Assembly (NCBI GenBank): GCA_947386115.1
Contig: CANDNO010000023.1
Coordinates: forward strand, 1-35,082
Origin: an uncultured Muribaculaceae bacterium
GTDB taxonomy: Bacteria > Bacteroidota > Bacteroidia > Bacteroidales > Muribaculaceae
Direction of reading: 5' to 3'
Length of the DNA stretch: 35,082 bases
The first letter of the stretch is position 1; the number at the start of each line of letters is the position of its first letter. Both the position numbers and the translations under genes were made by a program. This document shows, piece after piece, positions 1 through 8,587 of the stretch. The notes below the pieces were generated by a model that saw only the letters and a program-made list of their open reading frames with translations, was not told the origin of the DNA and made no database searches.

Positions 1-51
1 GGGGCACGCTCGGGACTTGCACCCGTTAGATTATGCCCATGTCGGGCGAAC
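1..51 (-). mobile_element. Possible 5' end of a group II intron (domain I start), running out of the window
   Basis: Read on the minus strand from about position 51 leftwards, the sequence begins GTTCGCCCGACATGGGC and continues with a short hairpin CGGG-TGCAAGT-CCCG. It then has GTGCCC, which can pair back to GGGCA(T). From memory, this order (GCCC/GGGC hairpin, then GGGTGCAAGTCCC hairpin) resembles the first ~50 nt of bacterial group II introns, which usually begin GUGYG. No maturase can be seen because the window ends. The element would lie about 6-10 nt beyond the terminator of the arabinose operon, a site type favoured by some bacterial group II introns. It could also be a fragment or an unrelated structured RNA. 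Confidence 0.4.
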
Positions 52-56
52 AACAT

Positions 57-91
57 TAAAAAGGAGCCCCGCGCCGGAGCTCCTTTTCTAT
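57..91 (-). terminator. Rho-independent terminator of the arabinose operon
   Basis: On the minus strand the arms AAAAGGAGC and GCTCCTTTT form a perfect 9-bp stem around an 11-nt GC-rich loop, followed by TTTTTAATG. It lies about 20 nt after the araB stop codon (111-113), where the galM-to-araB transcript should end. Confidence 0.8.
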
Positions 92-110
92 TATAGGATA
101 TCGGTAAAGA

Positions 111-1715
111 TTACTTCTTGCACTCTACAGCGGCTTTCTCCACGGGGAGACATGCCACGTAGTTGGCCATGTAGCGGTTGAAGCCTTCTACATCCTCGGC
201 TGTGGGTTTGATCTCCACGCCGGTGTCGCCTGCAAACACACACTTTTCGAGATAGTCAACAAGCGACAGGCCTTCGGGATTGTTTACCATATAGCCTGCA
301 AGCAACGCTACACCCCAGGCTCCACCCTCGCCGGCTGTTTCCATAACCGAGATGGGTGAGTTGATGGCAGCGGCAAGGATGCGCTGACCTACACCGGCAG
401 TCTTGAACAGTCCGCCGTGACCTGTGATGCGGTCAACCTTGATTTTCTCGTCGTTGAAGAGGATATCGTTGCCAAGCTTCAAGATTGCTACCGATGCATG
501 CAGGTGGGCACGCATAAGGTTGGCAAGATTGAACTTGTCGCCCGTAGAGCGTACAAACATGGGACGGCCTTCCTCGTTGTTAACCCCGGCGATAGGCTCG
601 CCCGAGAAGTAATTGTAAGAAACGAGACCGCCACAGTCGGCATCGCCGTTGAGGGCATTGTTATAGAGCTTGCCATAGAGCTCGTTCATGTCGACAGGGA
701 GCCCCATGAGCTGGTTATACTCCTTGAAGATGTTAACCCAGGCATTGAGGTCGCTGGTGCAGTTGTTGCAGTGTACCATTGCCACAAGGCTGCCGTCGGG
801 GGTCGAAACCATGTCGATTGACTCATAGGGACGGCTGAGCTCTTTCTCAAGAACGATCATCGAGAACGAAGATGTTCCGGCCGATACATTGCCGGTGCGC
901 TGCTTGACGGCGTTGGTCGCAGCCATGCCGGTGCCTGCGTCACCCTCGGGCGGGCAGAGGATCGCACCGGGTTTGAGGTGACCCGACGGGTCGAGAGCCT
1001 TGGCACCCTCGGGAGTGAGGAAGCCGGCATTCTCACCTGCTACGAGCACCTTGGGAAGGATATCAGCAAGTTTCCAGCCGTACTCCTTGGGAGCAACGAG
1101 CTTGTCAAACTTGTCAACCATGTCGGTATAGTAATCCTTGGTTGCGGGATCGATGGGGAGCATGCCCGAAGCGTCGCCTATACCAAGCACCTTGCAACCG
1201 GTGAGTTTCCAATGGATGTAACCGGCCAGCGTGGTGAGGAAGTCGATACGGCCAACATGCTCGTCGCCGTCAAGGATGCACTGGTACAGGTGTGAGATGC
1301 TCCAGCGCAAGGGGATGTTGTAAACGAAGAGAGAAGAGAGCTCGGCAGCAGCGGCACCGGTATTGGTGTTACGCCATGTGCGGAAGGGGACAAGCAACTC
1401 TCCCTCCTTGTCAAATGCCATATAACCGTGCATCATGGCGCTGATGCCTATCGAGGCGAGCTGCTGGATGTCGGTAGCGTACTTCGACATGACATCTTCG
1501 CGCAACTGAGCGTAGCAGTCCTGCAGGCCGTGCCAGATGGCATCGAGGCTGTATGTCCACAGGCCGTCTACGAGCTGGTTTTCCCACTCGTGGCTTCCCT
1601 GTGCTATGGGGCGATTCTCCTGGTCGATGAGAACGGCCTTGATGCGGGTAGAGCCAAACTCGATACCGAGTGTGGCTTTACCTGCTTCAATGGTTTCTTT
1701 GGGATTAAGTTTCAT
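111..1715 (-). CDS. araB: FGGY-family carbohydrate kinase, L-ribulokinase of the arabinose operon
   Basis: This cytoplasmic kinase most likely phosphorylates L-ribulose to L-ribulose-5-phosphate with ATP, the step between AraA and AraD. The 534-residue length fits FGGY kinases. The N-terminal phosphate-binding strand GIEFGSTRIKAVLID lies at residues 17-31. A PEGDAGTGMAATNAV segment near 256-270 carries the likely catalytic base Asp259, followed by the glycine- and serine-rich NVSAGTSSFS of the second ATPase-fold half. The start codon lies 3 nt after the araA stop (TAA GCC ATG), so the two genes are almost certainly translated from one message. Family membership alone does not separate ribulokinase from xylulokinase; the operon (araA, araD, NUDIX regulator) decides for ribulokinase. 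It is the last gene before the terminator. Confidence 0.9.
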   Translation of the reverse strand: MKLNPKETIEAGKATLGIEFGSTRIKAVLIDQENRPIAQGSHEWENQLVDGLWTYSLDAIWHGLQDCYAQLREDVMSKYATDIQQLASIGISAMMHGYMAFDKEGELLVPFRTWRNTNTGAAAAELSSLFVYNIPLRWSISHLYQCILDGDEHVGRIDFLTTLAGYIHWKLTGCKVLGIGDASGMLPIDPATKDYYTDMVDKFDKLVAPKEYGWKLADILPKVLVAGENAGFLTPEGAKALDPSGHLKPGAILCPPEGDAGTGMAATNAVKQRTGNVSAGTSSFSMIVLEKELSRPYESIDMVSTPDGSLVAMVHCNNCTSDLNAWVNIFKEYNQLMGLPVDMNELYGKLYNNALNGDADCGGLVSYNYFSGEPIAGVNNEEGRPMFVRSTGDKFNLANLMRAHLHASVAILKLGNDILFNDEKIKVDRITGHGGLFKTAGVGQRILAAAINSPISVMETAGEGGAWGVALLAGYMVNNPEGLSLVDYLEKCVFAGDTGVEIKPTAEDVEGFNRYMANYVACLPVEKAAVECKK

Positions 1716-1718
1716 GGC

Positions 1719-3260
1719 TTAGCAGAGTGATTTGTTAAGCATGTAGTAAACCTCGCCCATCTGGAGGTCTTTCTTGATCGAAGCCATGGTCGAGTTCTTG
1801 TCGATGTGTACCATCTCGATACCGGCCATCTCGGCATAGTCTTCCCAGTACTCGGGAGTGATGTCATAGCTGAAGCAAGAGTGGTGTGTACCACCGGCGA
1901 GAATCCATGCACCGGCACCAACCTCGAAGTTGGGCATCGGAATCCACAGAGCCGAGGCAACGGGAAGTTTGGGCAGGGGTTTAGACTTGATGCACTCAAC
2001 ATCGTTTACGATGAGGCGGAAACGGTTGCCAAGATCGATAACGGTAGCTGTAACACCGTTGCCGGGCTTGCTGGTGAACACGAGGCGGGCGGTCTGAGCC
2101 TTGCGGATGCCTATGCCCAGGAAGTGAACCTCGAGGCGGGGACGCTCCTCGGCGATGAGGGGACATACCTCGAGCATGTGGGCCTGGAGGATAGAGCTGT
2201 TCTTGCCGTCGAAGTTGAGGGTATAGTCCTCAAGGAACGAGCAGCCTGTGGGAAGACCCTGAGTCATGTACCATACGGTGCGGTACAGTGCGGCCGACTT
2301 CCAGTCGCCTTCGGCACCGAAGCCGTAACCCTCGGCCATGAGACGCTGTGAAGCGAGACCGGGAATCTGGTTGAAACCAACAAACTTGGGATCGTTGATA
2401 TCCTGAGTTCCGAGGTCGTCAAAGTTGGTAGTGAAGCCCTTGGCGCCCTTGGCGGTGAGGATAGAGCGGAGAGCAAGCTCGGCCTTGGCAGCTTCATAAA
2501 CAGCCTTGTAACCCTCGGTACCCTCGGTGGCGAGAGCCTCGTCGTGGGCATAGAGAGTGAAGTATTCCTTCATGAGCTCCTTGACGGCGCTGTCCTCTAC
2601 TTTCTTATAGTGCTCCATGAGCTCGCTCACGGGAGTATAGTCTACATGGTAGCCCATGCGCACCTCGGCCTCAACCTTGTCACCGTCGGTAACGGCAACA
2701 TTGTTCATCTGGTCGCCGAAGCGGAGGATGAGCATATCCTGAGAATCGGCCCAGCCGGCAGCAACGCGCGACCAAACGGCGATCTTGTCCTGAGTCTTCT
2801 CGTCCTTCCAGTGGCCTACAACGACTTTGCGGCGTACGCGCATGCGGGCGCAGATGTGACCGAACTCACGGTCACCGTGGGCGCTCTGGTTGAGGTTCAT
2901 GAAGTCCATATCCATGGTGTCCCAGGGTATCTCGGCATTATACTGTGTGTGGAGGTGAAGCAGGGGCTTGGTGAGTTTCTGCAGACCGTGAATCCACATC
3001 TTGGCGGGAGAGAAAGTGTGCATCCATGTGATAACGCCTACACACTTTGTATCGTTGCTGGCAGCCGACATGAGGGTTTCAACCTCCTTTGAAGAGTTGG
3101 CTGTGCCTTTGTATACTACTTTGATGGGAAGGCGACCCGAGTTGTTGAGGCCATCAACCATTTCTTTTGAGTGAGCGTCGACAGCTACAACAGCGTCGCC
3201 ACCATATAGAAGTTGTGCACCGGTGATCCACCAGAGTTCAAGATTTTCAAATGCTTTCAT
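1719..3260 (-). CDS. araA: L-arabinose isomerase
   Basis: It converts L-arabinose to L-ribulose in the cytoplasm, using a divalent metal, normally Mn2+. The 513-residue length is typical of AraA. The metal-binding and catalytic residues known from the E. coli enzyme are all recognisable: Glu310 in LMAEGYGFGAEGDW, Glu344 in CSFLEDYTLNF, His361 in ILQAHMLEVCP and the His-His pair at 459-460 in AGGTHHSCFSYD. The N-terminal domain contains HTQYNAEIPWDTMDMDFMN, also characteristic of the family. It sits between araD (47-nt gap) and araB (3-nt gap) on the same strand. Nothing suggests truncation or decay. Confidence 0.97.
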   Translation of the reverse strand: MKAFENLELWWITGAQLLYGGDAVVAVDAHSKEMVDGLNNSGRLPIKVVYKGTANSSKEVETLMSAASNDTKCVGVITWMHTFSPAKMWIHGLQKLTKPLLHLHTQYNAEIPWDTMDMDFMNLNQSAHGDREFGHICARMRVRRKVVVGHWKDEKTQDKIAVWSRVAAGWADSQDMLILRFGDQMNNVAVTDGDKVEAEVRMGYHVDYTPVSELMEHYKKVEDSAVKELMKEYFTLYAHDEALATEGTEGYKAVYEAAKAELALRSILTAKGAKGFTTNFDDLGTQDINDPKFVGFNQIPGLASQRLMAEGYGFGAEGDWKSAALYRTVWYMTQGLPTGCSFLEDYTLNFDGKNSSILQAHMLEVCPLIAEERPRLEVHFLGIGIRKAQTARLVFTSKPGNGVTATVIDLGNRFRLIVNDVECIKSKPLPKLPVASALWIPMPNFEVGAGAWILAGGTHHSCFSYDITPEYWEDYAEMAGIEMVHIDKNSTMASIKKDLQMGEVYYMLNKSLC

Positions 3261-3307
3261 GATGATAATAGGTATTAAATTATAAATTTTTAATTGTCAG
3301 TTTTAAA

Positions 3308-4000
3308 TTATTTCTTGGCCTGTCCGTAGTACGCGCCGGGACCATGCTTGCGGTTGTAATGCTTCTCGATAAGGAGGGGATTCATCGTGAGGCCGGGATT
3401 CACGCCATAGGCTATGAAAGCCATCTTGGCAACCTGCTCCATCACAACGGCGTTGTGCACTGCATCGTGAGCGTCTTTACCCCAGGCGAACGGGCCGTGG
3501 TTCTTGACGAGGACTCCGGGTGTGTGCATGGGATTCATGCCCTCGAAGCGCTTGATGATGACGTTGCCAGTCTCCAGCTCATACTGGCCCTTGACCTCGG
3601 CTTCGGTCATATCATCGGTACAGGGAATGGCGTGATGGAAATAGTCGGCATGGGTAGTGCCGATGTTGGGGATATCCTTGCCGGCCTGTGCCCACGCTGT
3701 GGCATAGGTAGAATGGGTGTGAACCACACCGCCTACCTCGGGCCATGCGCGATAGATGGCAAGATGGGTGGGAGTGTCGCTCGAGGGGCGAAGATTGCCC
3801 TCAACGACATTGCCGTCGAGATCAACAACGACCATATCGTCGACAGTCATCGTGTCGTAGTCGACACCGCTGGGCTTAATTACAACGAGGCCCGACTCAC
3901 GGTCGATGCCCGAAACGTTGCCCCAGGTGAATATTACGAGTCCGTGCTTAACAAGATCGAGGTTGGCGCGGAACACTTTTTCTTTGAGTTCTTCAAGCAT
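3308..4000 (-). CDS. araD: L-ribulose-5-phosphate 4-epimerase
   Basis: A class II aldolase-fold enzyme that interconverts L-ribulose-5-phosphate and D-xylulose-5-phosphate, feeding arabinose carbon into the pentose phosphate pathway. The 230 residues match the family. The zinc ligands seen in E. coli AraD are present as Asp75 (RPSSDTPTH), His94 and His96 ([10 protein letters not shown]) and His168 ([10 protein letters not shown]). The catalytic Asp/Tyr pair is probably Asp119 (TTHADYFHH) and a Tyr in the C-terminal GPGAYYGQ. L-fuculose-phosphate aldolase is a related alternative, but the HADYF and GPGAYYGQ segments and the arabinose neighbours favour AraD. It begins 27 nt after the regulator gene. 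Confidence 0.96.
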   Translation of the reverse strand: MLEELKEKVFRANLDLVKHGLVIFTWGNVSGIDRESGLVVIKPSGVDYDTMTVDDMVVVDLDGNVVEGNLRPSSDTPTHLAIYRAWPEVGGVVHTHSTYATAWAQAGKDIPNIGTTHADYFHHAIPCTDDMTEAEVKGQYELETGNVIIKRFEGMNPMHTPGVLVKNHGPFAWGKDAHDAVHNAVVMEQVAKMAFIAYGVNPGLTMNPLLIEKHYNRKHGPGAYYGQAKK

Positions 4001-4027
4001 AATAATAAGTATTGCTATTAAAAAGGG

Positions 4028-4699
4028 TTATATATGGAACTTGCCTTCATCGAGAGCCGCATTATACCGGTACATTGCCGCACCACGACGGGATGTCATC
4101 TTGTCGATGAGCTCTGTCTTCTCGATGCAGGGATTCTCGGCCACGCGCTTGCGGAAATTGCGTTTATCGAGATTCTCGCCGAGCACAGTCTCATAGAGTT
4201 GCTGCAACTGTGTGAGGGTAAAATACTTGGGGAGGAGACTGAATGCAATAGGCTCGACCGTGAGACGCTGCTTGATAAAAGACAGCGCCTTAGCCACCAT
4301 CTCGGTGTGGTCAAACCCGAGCGAAGGTATCTGCTCGAGTTCGATCCACTGTGCGTCGTGGCTTGTGACACGCACACGGTCGTGCTCGTCAAAGTTGATG
4401 AGCGCACAATAGGCCACCGAAATGACGCGGGCTCCGGGGTCGCGATGTACGGCTCCGAACGTGCCCACCTGCTGCATATACAGATCGCTCAATCCGGTAA
4501 GTTCGCTGAGGACGCGTTTGGCTGCATCGTCGACGCTCTCGTCGGCGCGCACAAAACCGCCCATAAGTGACCACCGCCCCATCTCGGGTTCGAACCGACG
4601 CCGAGCGAGCAGAAGGCTCAGACGGCTGTGGTTCAAACCAAAGATGACACAATCGACGCTGACTATAAATCGGTCACTATCGTTGTAATAGGTGGTCAT
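4028..4699 (-). CDS. araR: AraR-type NUDIX/winged-helix transcriptional regulator
   Basis: This 223-residue protein has an N-terminal NUDIX-fold domain (about 10-145) and a C-terminal winged-helix region (about 150-215, containing YFTLTQLQQLYETVLGENLDKRNFRKRV). Bacteroidota use this architecture as the arabinose-responsive regulator AraR, related to NrtR. The NUDIX box starts normally (Gly48, Glu54, Arg62), but the Glu expected at 63 is Val and the one expected at 67 is Leu. Hydrolase activity is therefore unlikely and the domain probably only binds a ligand. The gene lies inside the operon it should control, between the transporter (37-nt gap) and araD (27-nt gap), so autoregulation is expected. 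Candidate operators are described at 7683-7740. Confidence 0.88.
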   Translation of the reverse strand: MTTYYNDSDRFIVSVDCVIFGLNHSRLSLLLARRRFEPEMGRWSLMGGFVRADESVDDAAKRVLSELTGLSDLYMQQVGTFGAVHRDPGARVISVAYCALINFDEHDRVRVTSHDAQWIELEQIPSLGFDHTEMVAKALSFIKQRLTVEPIAFSLLPKYFTLTQLQQLYETVLGENLDKRNFRKRVAENPCIEKTELIDKMTSRRGAAMYRYNAALDEGKFHI

Positions 4700-4736
4700 A
4701 GTGAATATCGTAGGTTAGAGATTGCTGCGATAGGAA

Positions 4737-6437
4737 TTACCAGAAGTAGTAGTAGAAAGCACCTGTGATGCCGAGGATGATGATCGAGTGGATCACATCC
4801 CACTTGTTCCAGCTTGCACGGGTAGCTGCACGCTGCTCGGCGGTCGAAGTGCCGAACACGAGACCCTGAATCTTGGCAGGATCGGGGGCTTTGGTGCAAA
4901 GGCTGACGAAGAATACAACCAGCAGGCAGAATACCAGCATCCAGCCACAGAAGAACAACCAGTTCATGTCATAGAAGATGGCCTGGAAGAGATTGCCGTC
5001 ACCACCGGGAACAACGTCGGCGTTGCTGTAGAAGATCTTGGCACCGAGACGGGTGAGACCGATAACGAGACCTGCGATAAGACCCCACATACCACCCTGT
5101 GCTGTTGCACGCTTCCAGAGCACACCGGCAAGGAATGCAGCGGCGATACCGGGAGCCAGTACCGACTGAACGTCCTGGAGATAGGTATAGAGCACATCAC
5201 CAACCGAGCGCATTACGGGAATCCAGAGGATACCGAGAATCACGATAACAACGGTAGCGGTCTGGCCGATGCGCACGAGTTTCTTGGGATCGGTGTTGGG
5301 TTTGTAACGCTGCCAGAAGTCGATAGTGAACAGGGCTGCCGAAGAGTTGAAAAGTGAAGCGAGCGAGCTCATGAGGGCGGCAAGGATACCACACACGATG
5401 AGGCCCTTAACACCGGCGGGAAGCAGTTTGGCTACCAAGGTGGGGAAAGCGGCGTCGGCATTGGGGTTACCGTTCTCGAGCAGGGGAAGGAAGGTGTTAC
5501 CCTCGGCTGCCATATTGTTGTGGATGGCAAATGCGATCATACCGGGGATGAGGAACAGGAACACGGGGAGGAGCTTGAGGTATGCGCCGAAGATGGTACC
5601 GCGGCGAGCCTCTTTCTCGTTTTTACCTGACAGTACACGCTGTACGATGAACTGGTCGGTACACCAGTACCAGAAACCGATAACAGCCGAAGCGATAAGA
5701 GCACCTGCCCAGGGGAAGTCGGGGTCATCGTTCGAACGCATGAGGTTGGTCATGGTGTCGCCATACTGGTTAACCTCTACTGCATTACAGATTTCCATCA
5801 TCTTGTCCCAGCCACCAAGCTCCTTGAGACCGAGCACAAGGATGATAGCCGAGCCGAGAAGCAGGATAGGAGTCTGAAGCACCGAAGTGTACAGCACCGA
5901 TTTCATGCCGCCGAAGATTGTATAGAGCGCTGTGATAAGCACAAGGCCGATAGCTGCAATCCAGAAGAAGTCGATACCCCAGAGAGTGTCGATACCGAAT
6001 ACCTGCTGGAAAACGAGACCGCCGGCATATACGGTTACGGCAACCTTGGTGAGCACGTAGCTTATGAGTGAAATAATCGACAGGATTGAGCGAGAAGCAC
6101 CATTGTAACGACGCTCAAGGAACTCAGGCATGGTGTAAACCATCGAGCGGGTGTAGAAGGGCACGAATACCCAACCGAGGATAAGGATCATCCAGCCCTG
6201 AATCTCCCAGTGGGCCATAGCCATACCGCTTGAAGCGCCTGAGCCTGCAAGACCGATGAGGTGTTCCGAACCGATGTTTGATGCAAAGATTGAGGCACCG
6301 ATTGCGATCCAAGTCGCGTCCTTGCCTCCCAAGAAGTAGTCGGCGGCGTTATTCTGCTTTTGTTTCATTACCCACAGGATGATACCGATGAGGGCAAGGA
6401 AAAAGACACCGATGACTAACCAGTCTAAAAATGCCAT
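4737..6437 (-). CDS. araP: Sodium:solute symporter (SSS family), probable L-arabinose importer
   Basis: An inner-membrane Na+-coupled sugar symporter of 566 residues with about 14 hydrophobic segments, from FLDWLVIGVFFLALIGIILWV at the N terminus to IHSIIILGITGAFYYYFW at the C terminus. SGLT-type features are visible: GGKDATWIAIGASIFASNIGSEHLIG near 38-62, GIILWVMKQKQNNAADYFLGG before it, and the long R-YNGASRS loop. Its place between galM and the AraR-like gene makes arabinose the most likely substrate, as for AraP of Bacteroides; glucose or galactose cannot be excluded from sequence. The gap to galM is 54 nt without an obvious terminator, so it belongs to the same transcript. The operon has no other sugar transporter. 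Confidence 0.9.
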   Translation of the reverse strand: MAFLDWLVIGVFFLALIGIILWVMKQKQNNAADYFLGGKDATWIAIGASIFASNIGSEHLIGLAGSGASSGMAMAHWEIQGWMILILGWVFVPFYTRSMVYTMPEFLERRYNGASRSILSIISLISYVLTKVAVTVYAGGLVFQQVFGIDTLWGIDFFWIAAIGLVLITALYTIFGGMKSVLYTSVLQTPILLLGSAIILVLGLKELGGWDKMMEICNAVEVNQYGDTMTNLMRSNDDPDFPWAGALIASAVIGFWYWCTDQFIVQRVLSGKNEKEARRGTIFGAYLKLLPVFLFLIPGMIAFAIHNNMAAEGNTFLPLLENGNPNADAAFPTLVAKLLPAGVKGLIVCGILAALMSSLASLFNSSAALFTIDFWQRYKPNTDPKKLVRIGQTATVVIVILGILWIPVMRSVGDVLYTYLQDVQSVLAPGIAAAFLAGVLWKRATAQGGMWGLIAGLVIGLTRLGAKIFYSNADVVPGGDGNLFQAIFYDMNWLFFCGWMLVFCLLVVFFVSLCTKAPDPAKIQGLVFGTSTAEQRAATRASWNKWDVIHSIIILGITGAFYYYFW

Positions 6438-6491
6438 AATGAATAATTTAAGGTAAGTAGTTTATAATTGGTTTATTTCTTTCGATGATAA

Positions 6492-7631
6492 TTATTCGGC
6501 CACCGAGAAGCGGAACACGCAGTGGCTGTTGTAGGTGTCACCCGGCTCGAGAATAACCGAAGGCCACTCGGGCTTATTGGGGCTGTCGGGATAGTGCTGG
6601 GTCTCGAGGCAGATAGCGGCACGCTGGTTGTAGACTTTGCCACCCTTGCCGGTTACGGTACCGTCGAGGAAGTTGCCCGAGTAAACCTGGATGCCTGGCT
6701 CGTCGGTGAGAACTTCGAGTTTGATACCGGTCGAGGGCGAAATGAGGGTTGCAGCCACCTGTGAGTCATCGCCGGCGGTGTTGAGCACCCAGTTGTGGTC
6801 GTAACCGTTGCCGTTCTTGAGCTGGTCGTAGTCGTAGTTGTTGATTTCAGCACCTACTTCCTTGGCCTGTGTAAAGTCCATGGGAGTGCCTGCAACGGGA
6901 GCTATCTCGCCGGTGGTCATGAATGTAGAATCAACGGGAGTGAAGTAATCGGCGTTGACTGTAAGCACGTTGTCGGTGATAGCCTGGTCGGGATTACCGT
7001 TGAGGTTGAAATAAGAGTGATTGGTCATGTTGATGACGGTAGTAGCATCGGTAGTAGCCGAGTAGGCGATATCGATTGCATTGTCACCGGTGAGGGTATA
7101 AGTAGTTGTAGCTACTACGTTGCCGGGGAAGTTGTTGTCACCGTCGGGCGAGGTGATGGTTAGCACGAGTGTTGAGTCGTTGGGCTGCTGGGCCTCATAA
7201 ACCTGATACTGCCAACCTGTGGGACCGCCGTGCAGGCAGTGGCCATAGTTGTTCTGGGGCAGCTGAATCGAATCACCGTTGATAACGATTACACCTTGAT
7301 TAATACGGTTGGCGTAGCGGCCGATTGAGGCTCCGAAATCAGACAGGTTATTTTCGGGTAGGTAAGCCTGTATAGAATCAAAGCCGAGCACAACGTCGTG
7401 CATCACGCCGTCGCGGTCGGGAACCATGATAGAGACTATGCGTCCGCCATAGTTGGTAACGCACACCTCCATGCCATTGGCATTGGTGAGAGTGTAGAGA
7501 GCGGTCGAATCGGTAAGGAACTTGTCGGGATCGAGGCCACTGAGAGTAAGTGTTTTCTCAGGTGTTCCCGAACATGCGGTCATCAGCGCAACCATTGCAC
7601 TGGCCATCAAGGCTTTGCTCGCGTGATTCAT
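6492..7631 (-). CDS. galM: Aldose 1-epimerase (mutarotase), predicted periplasmic lipoprotein
   Basis: GalM-type mutarotase of 379 residues that interconverts alpha and beta anomers of an aldose, here probably arabinose before uptake. The N terminus MNHASKALMASAMVALMTAC is a lipoprotein signal peptide with the acylated cysteine at residue 20, so the enzyme should be anchored facing the periplasm. Catalytic family motifs are present: LHGG with His134, NHSYFNLNG with His205, and Glu343 in CLETQHYPDSPN. It is the first gene of the arabinose operon and carries the operon promoter upstream. Confidence 0.93.
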   Translation of the reverse strand: MNHASKALMASAMVALMTACSGTPEKTLTLSGLDPDKFLTDSTALYTLTNANGMEVCVTNYGGRIVSIMVPDRDGVMHDVVLGFDSIQAYLPENNLSDFGASIGRYANRINQGVIVINGDSIQLPQNNYGHCLHGGPTGWQYQVYEAQQPNDSTLVLTITSPDGDNNFPGNVVATTTYTLTGDNAIDIAYSATTDATTVINMTNHSYFNLNGNPDQAITDNVLTVNADYFTPVDSTFMTTGEIAPVAGTPMDFTQAKEVGAEINNYDYDQLKNGNGYDHNWVLNTAGDDSQVAATLISPSTGIKLEVLTDEPGIQVYSGNFLDGTVTGKGGKVYNQRAAICLETQHYPDSPNKPEWPSVILEPGDTYNSHCVFRFSVAE

Positions 7632-7682
7632 GGTTTAGTCGTTTTGAAATAAATATTAATAAGTGAGTAATTGTGATTTTGG

Positions 7683-7740
7683 GTGTAAAACTAACACTTA
7701 TTACGACAGCCACCAAATAAAATTACATGTTTTACAACAT
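7683..7740. promoter_or_regulatory. Two candidate operator palindromes at the arabinose promoter
   Basis: GTGTAAAACTAACAC (7683-7697) has GTGT/ACAC arms and lies directly over the predicted -7 box. ATGTTTTACAACAT (7727-7740) has ATGTT/AACAT arms and lies just upstream of the -33 box. Both have TGT and ACA half-sites spaced by 6-7 bp. Their placement suits control by the AraR-like regulator encoded in the operon. I do not recall the AraR consensus well enough to claim a match. Confidence 0.35.
7686..7717 (-). promoter_or_regulatory. Promoter of the arabinose operon
   Basis: On the minus strand TTTG (7717-7714) is followed after exactly 20 bp by TAGTTTTA (7693-7686), one mismatch from the Bacteroidota consensus -7 box TAnnTTTG. 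Transcription would begin about 45-50 nt before the galM start codon. This is a consensus match only. Confidence 0.55.
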
Positions 7741-7796
7741 ATTCTCAATATTTACCCTTAGAATTCCTCATTCGTCCCCCTACTGCCCCGGCAAGG

Positions 7797-8483
7797 CTAC
7801 CACTCGAACGCTATACTGAGACCGAGAGCGTTAAGAGTTACAGCGTTACCGTCCCAGCGATAATAGTTATTATTGGAGGTAATGAGCTGATATGTGAGAC
7901 CGATATTGACAGCCTGTTTGGGGTTGACCGTCGATACCGGAATACGTAAACCCACCGACGGTTTAAGATAGAATTGTGTCGCACCGCTCAGTCGGCCATG
8001 CTGCAGTGTAAGATATCGGTCGCCAAGCAGCCATGTAGCGCCGAGCTTGAGATCTATAAAAGCCCCTACCCCGCGGCCGCTGCCCAGGTTGAAACGGAAA
8101 TCGGTAAATACGGGAATCATAGCCCTCGTCTTGGAGCTCGAATGGTCATAATAGTCGGGATATGTGCCCTCCCAGTCGGCCTTGTCGGTAACATCGTTAC
8201 GCACGATAGCCATGTCAACACCGATACCTACGCCCATGAAGAACCACGAAGAGTACTGGAATCCCTGCGAGGTAGATATACCTACAAAGTTGGCATGGTT
8301 GTCGCCGAAGCCGGCAAGACCCGATGCCTCGACATAACCCTTATAGTTCATCGAACCCGACAATGCCGGTGAAATAAGCCCCGACAACTGGTTGGCTATC
8401 TGATAATACTGTGCTCTGACACCAAAAGAAGCCGTCATTAACACAACGACAGCCATAATCCATTTTAAACTGAAACGCTTCAT
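7797..8483 (-). CDS. Secreted outer-membrane beta-barrel-like protein of unknown function
   Basis: A 228-residue protein with a clear signal peptide (MKRFSLKWIMAVVVLMTASFGVRA, cleavage expected before QYYQ). The rest is rich in alternating hydrophobic/polar stretches, glycine and aromatic residues (for example WFFMGVGIGVDMAI and FIDLKLGATWLLG), and it ends in a strand-like LGLSIAFEW with a terminal aromatic residue. This is the pattern of small 8-10-strand outer-membrane barrels common in Bacteroidota. No specific family was recognised. It stands alone, 165 bp from galM on one side and divergent from rmuC on the other, so it probably has its own promoter in 8484-8587. Confidence 0.7.
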   Translation of the reverse strand: MKRFSLKWIMAVVVLMTASFGVRAQYYQIANQLSGLISPALSGSMNYKGYVEASGLAGFGDNHANFVGISTSQGFQYSSWFFMGVGIGVDMAIVRNDVTDKADWEGTYPDYYDHSSSKTRAMIPVFTDFRFNLGSGRGVGAFIDLKLGATWLLGDRYLTLQHGRLSGATQFYLKPSVGLRIPVSTVNPKQAVNIGLTYQLITSNNNYYRWDGNAVTLNALGLSIAFEW

Positions 8484-8587
8484 ATCTTATATTTTTATAT
8501 AGAACGTGTTTTAACATGGTTTTGTTGCTCTTTATATTAATAATGTATAACTTCGCTACATATTTCAACTCCTACGCTTCAATCACC

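Noticed and set aside
8516-8587. Upstream start for rmuC
   Set aside because: The extension is an extra hydrophobic stretch overlapping a possible promoter, and the 8588 start gives the usual single N-terminal anchor.
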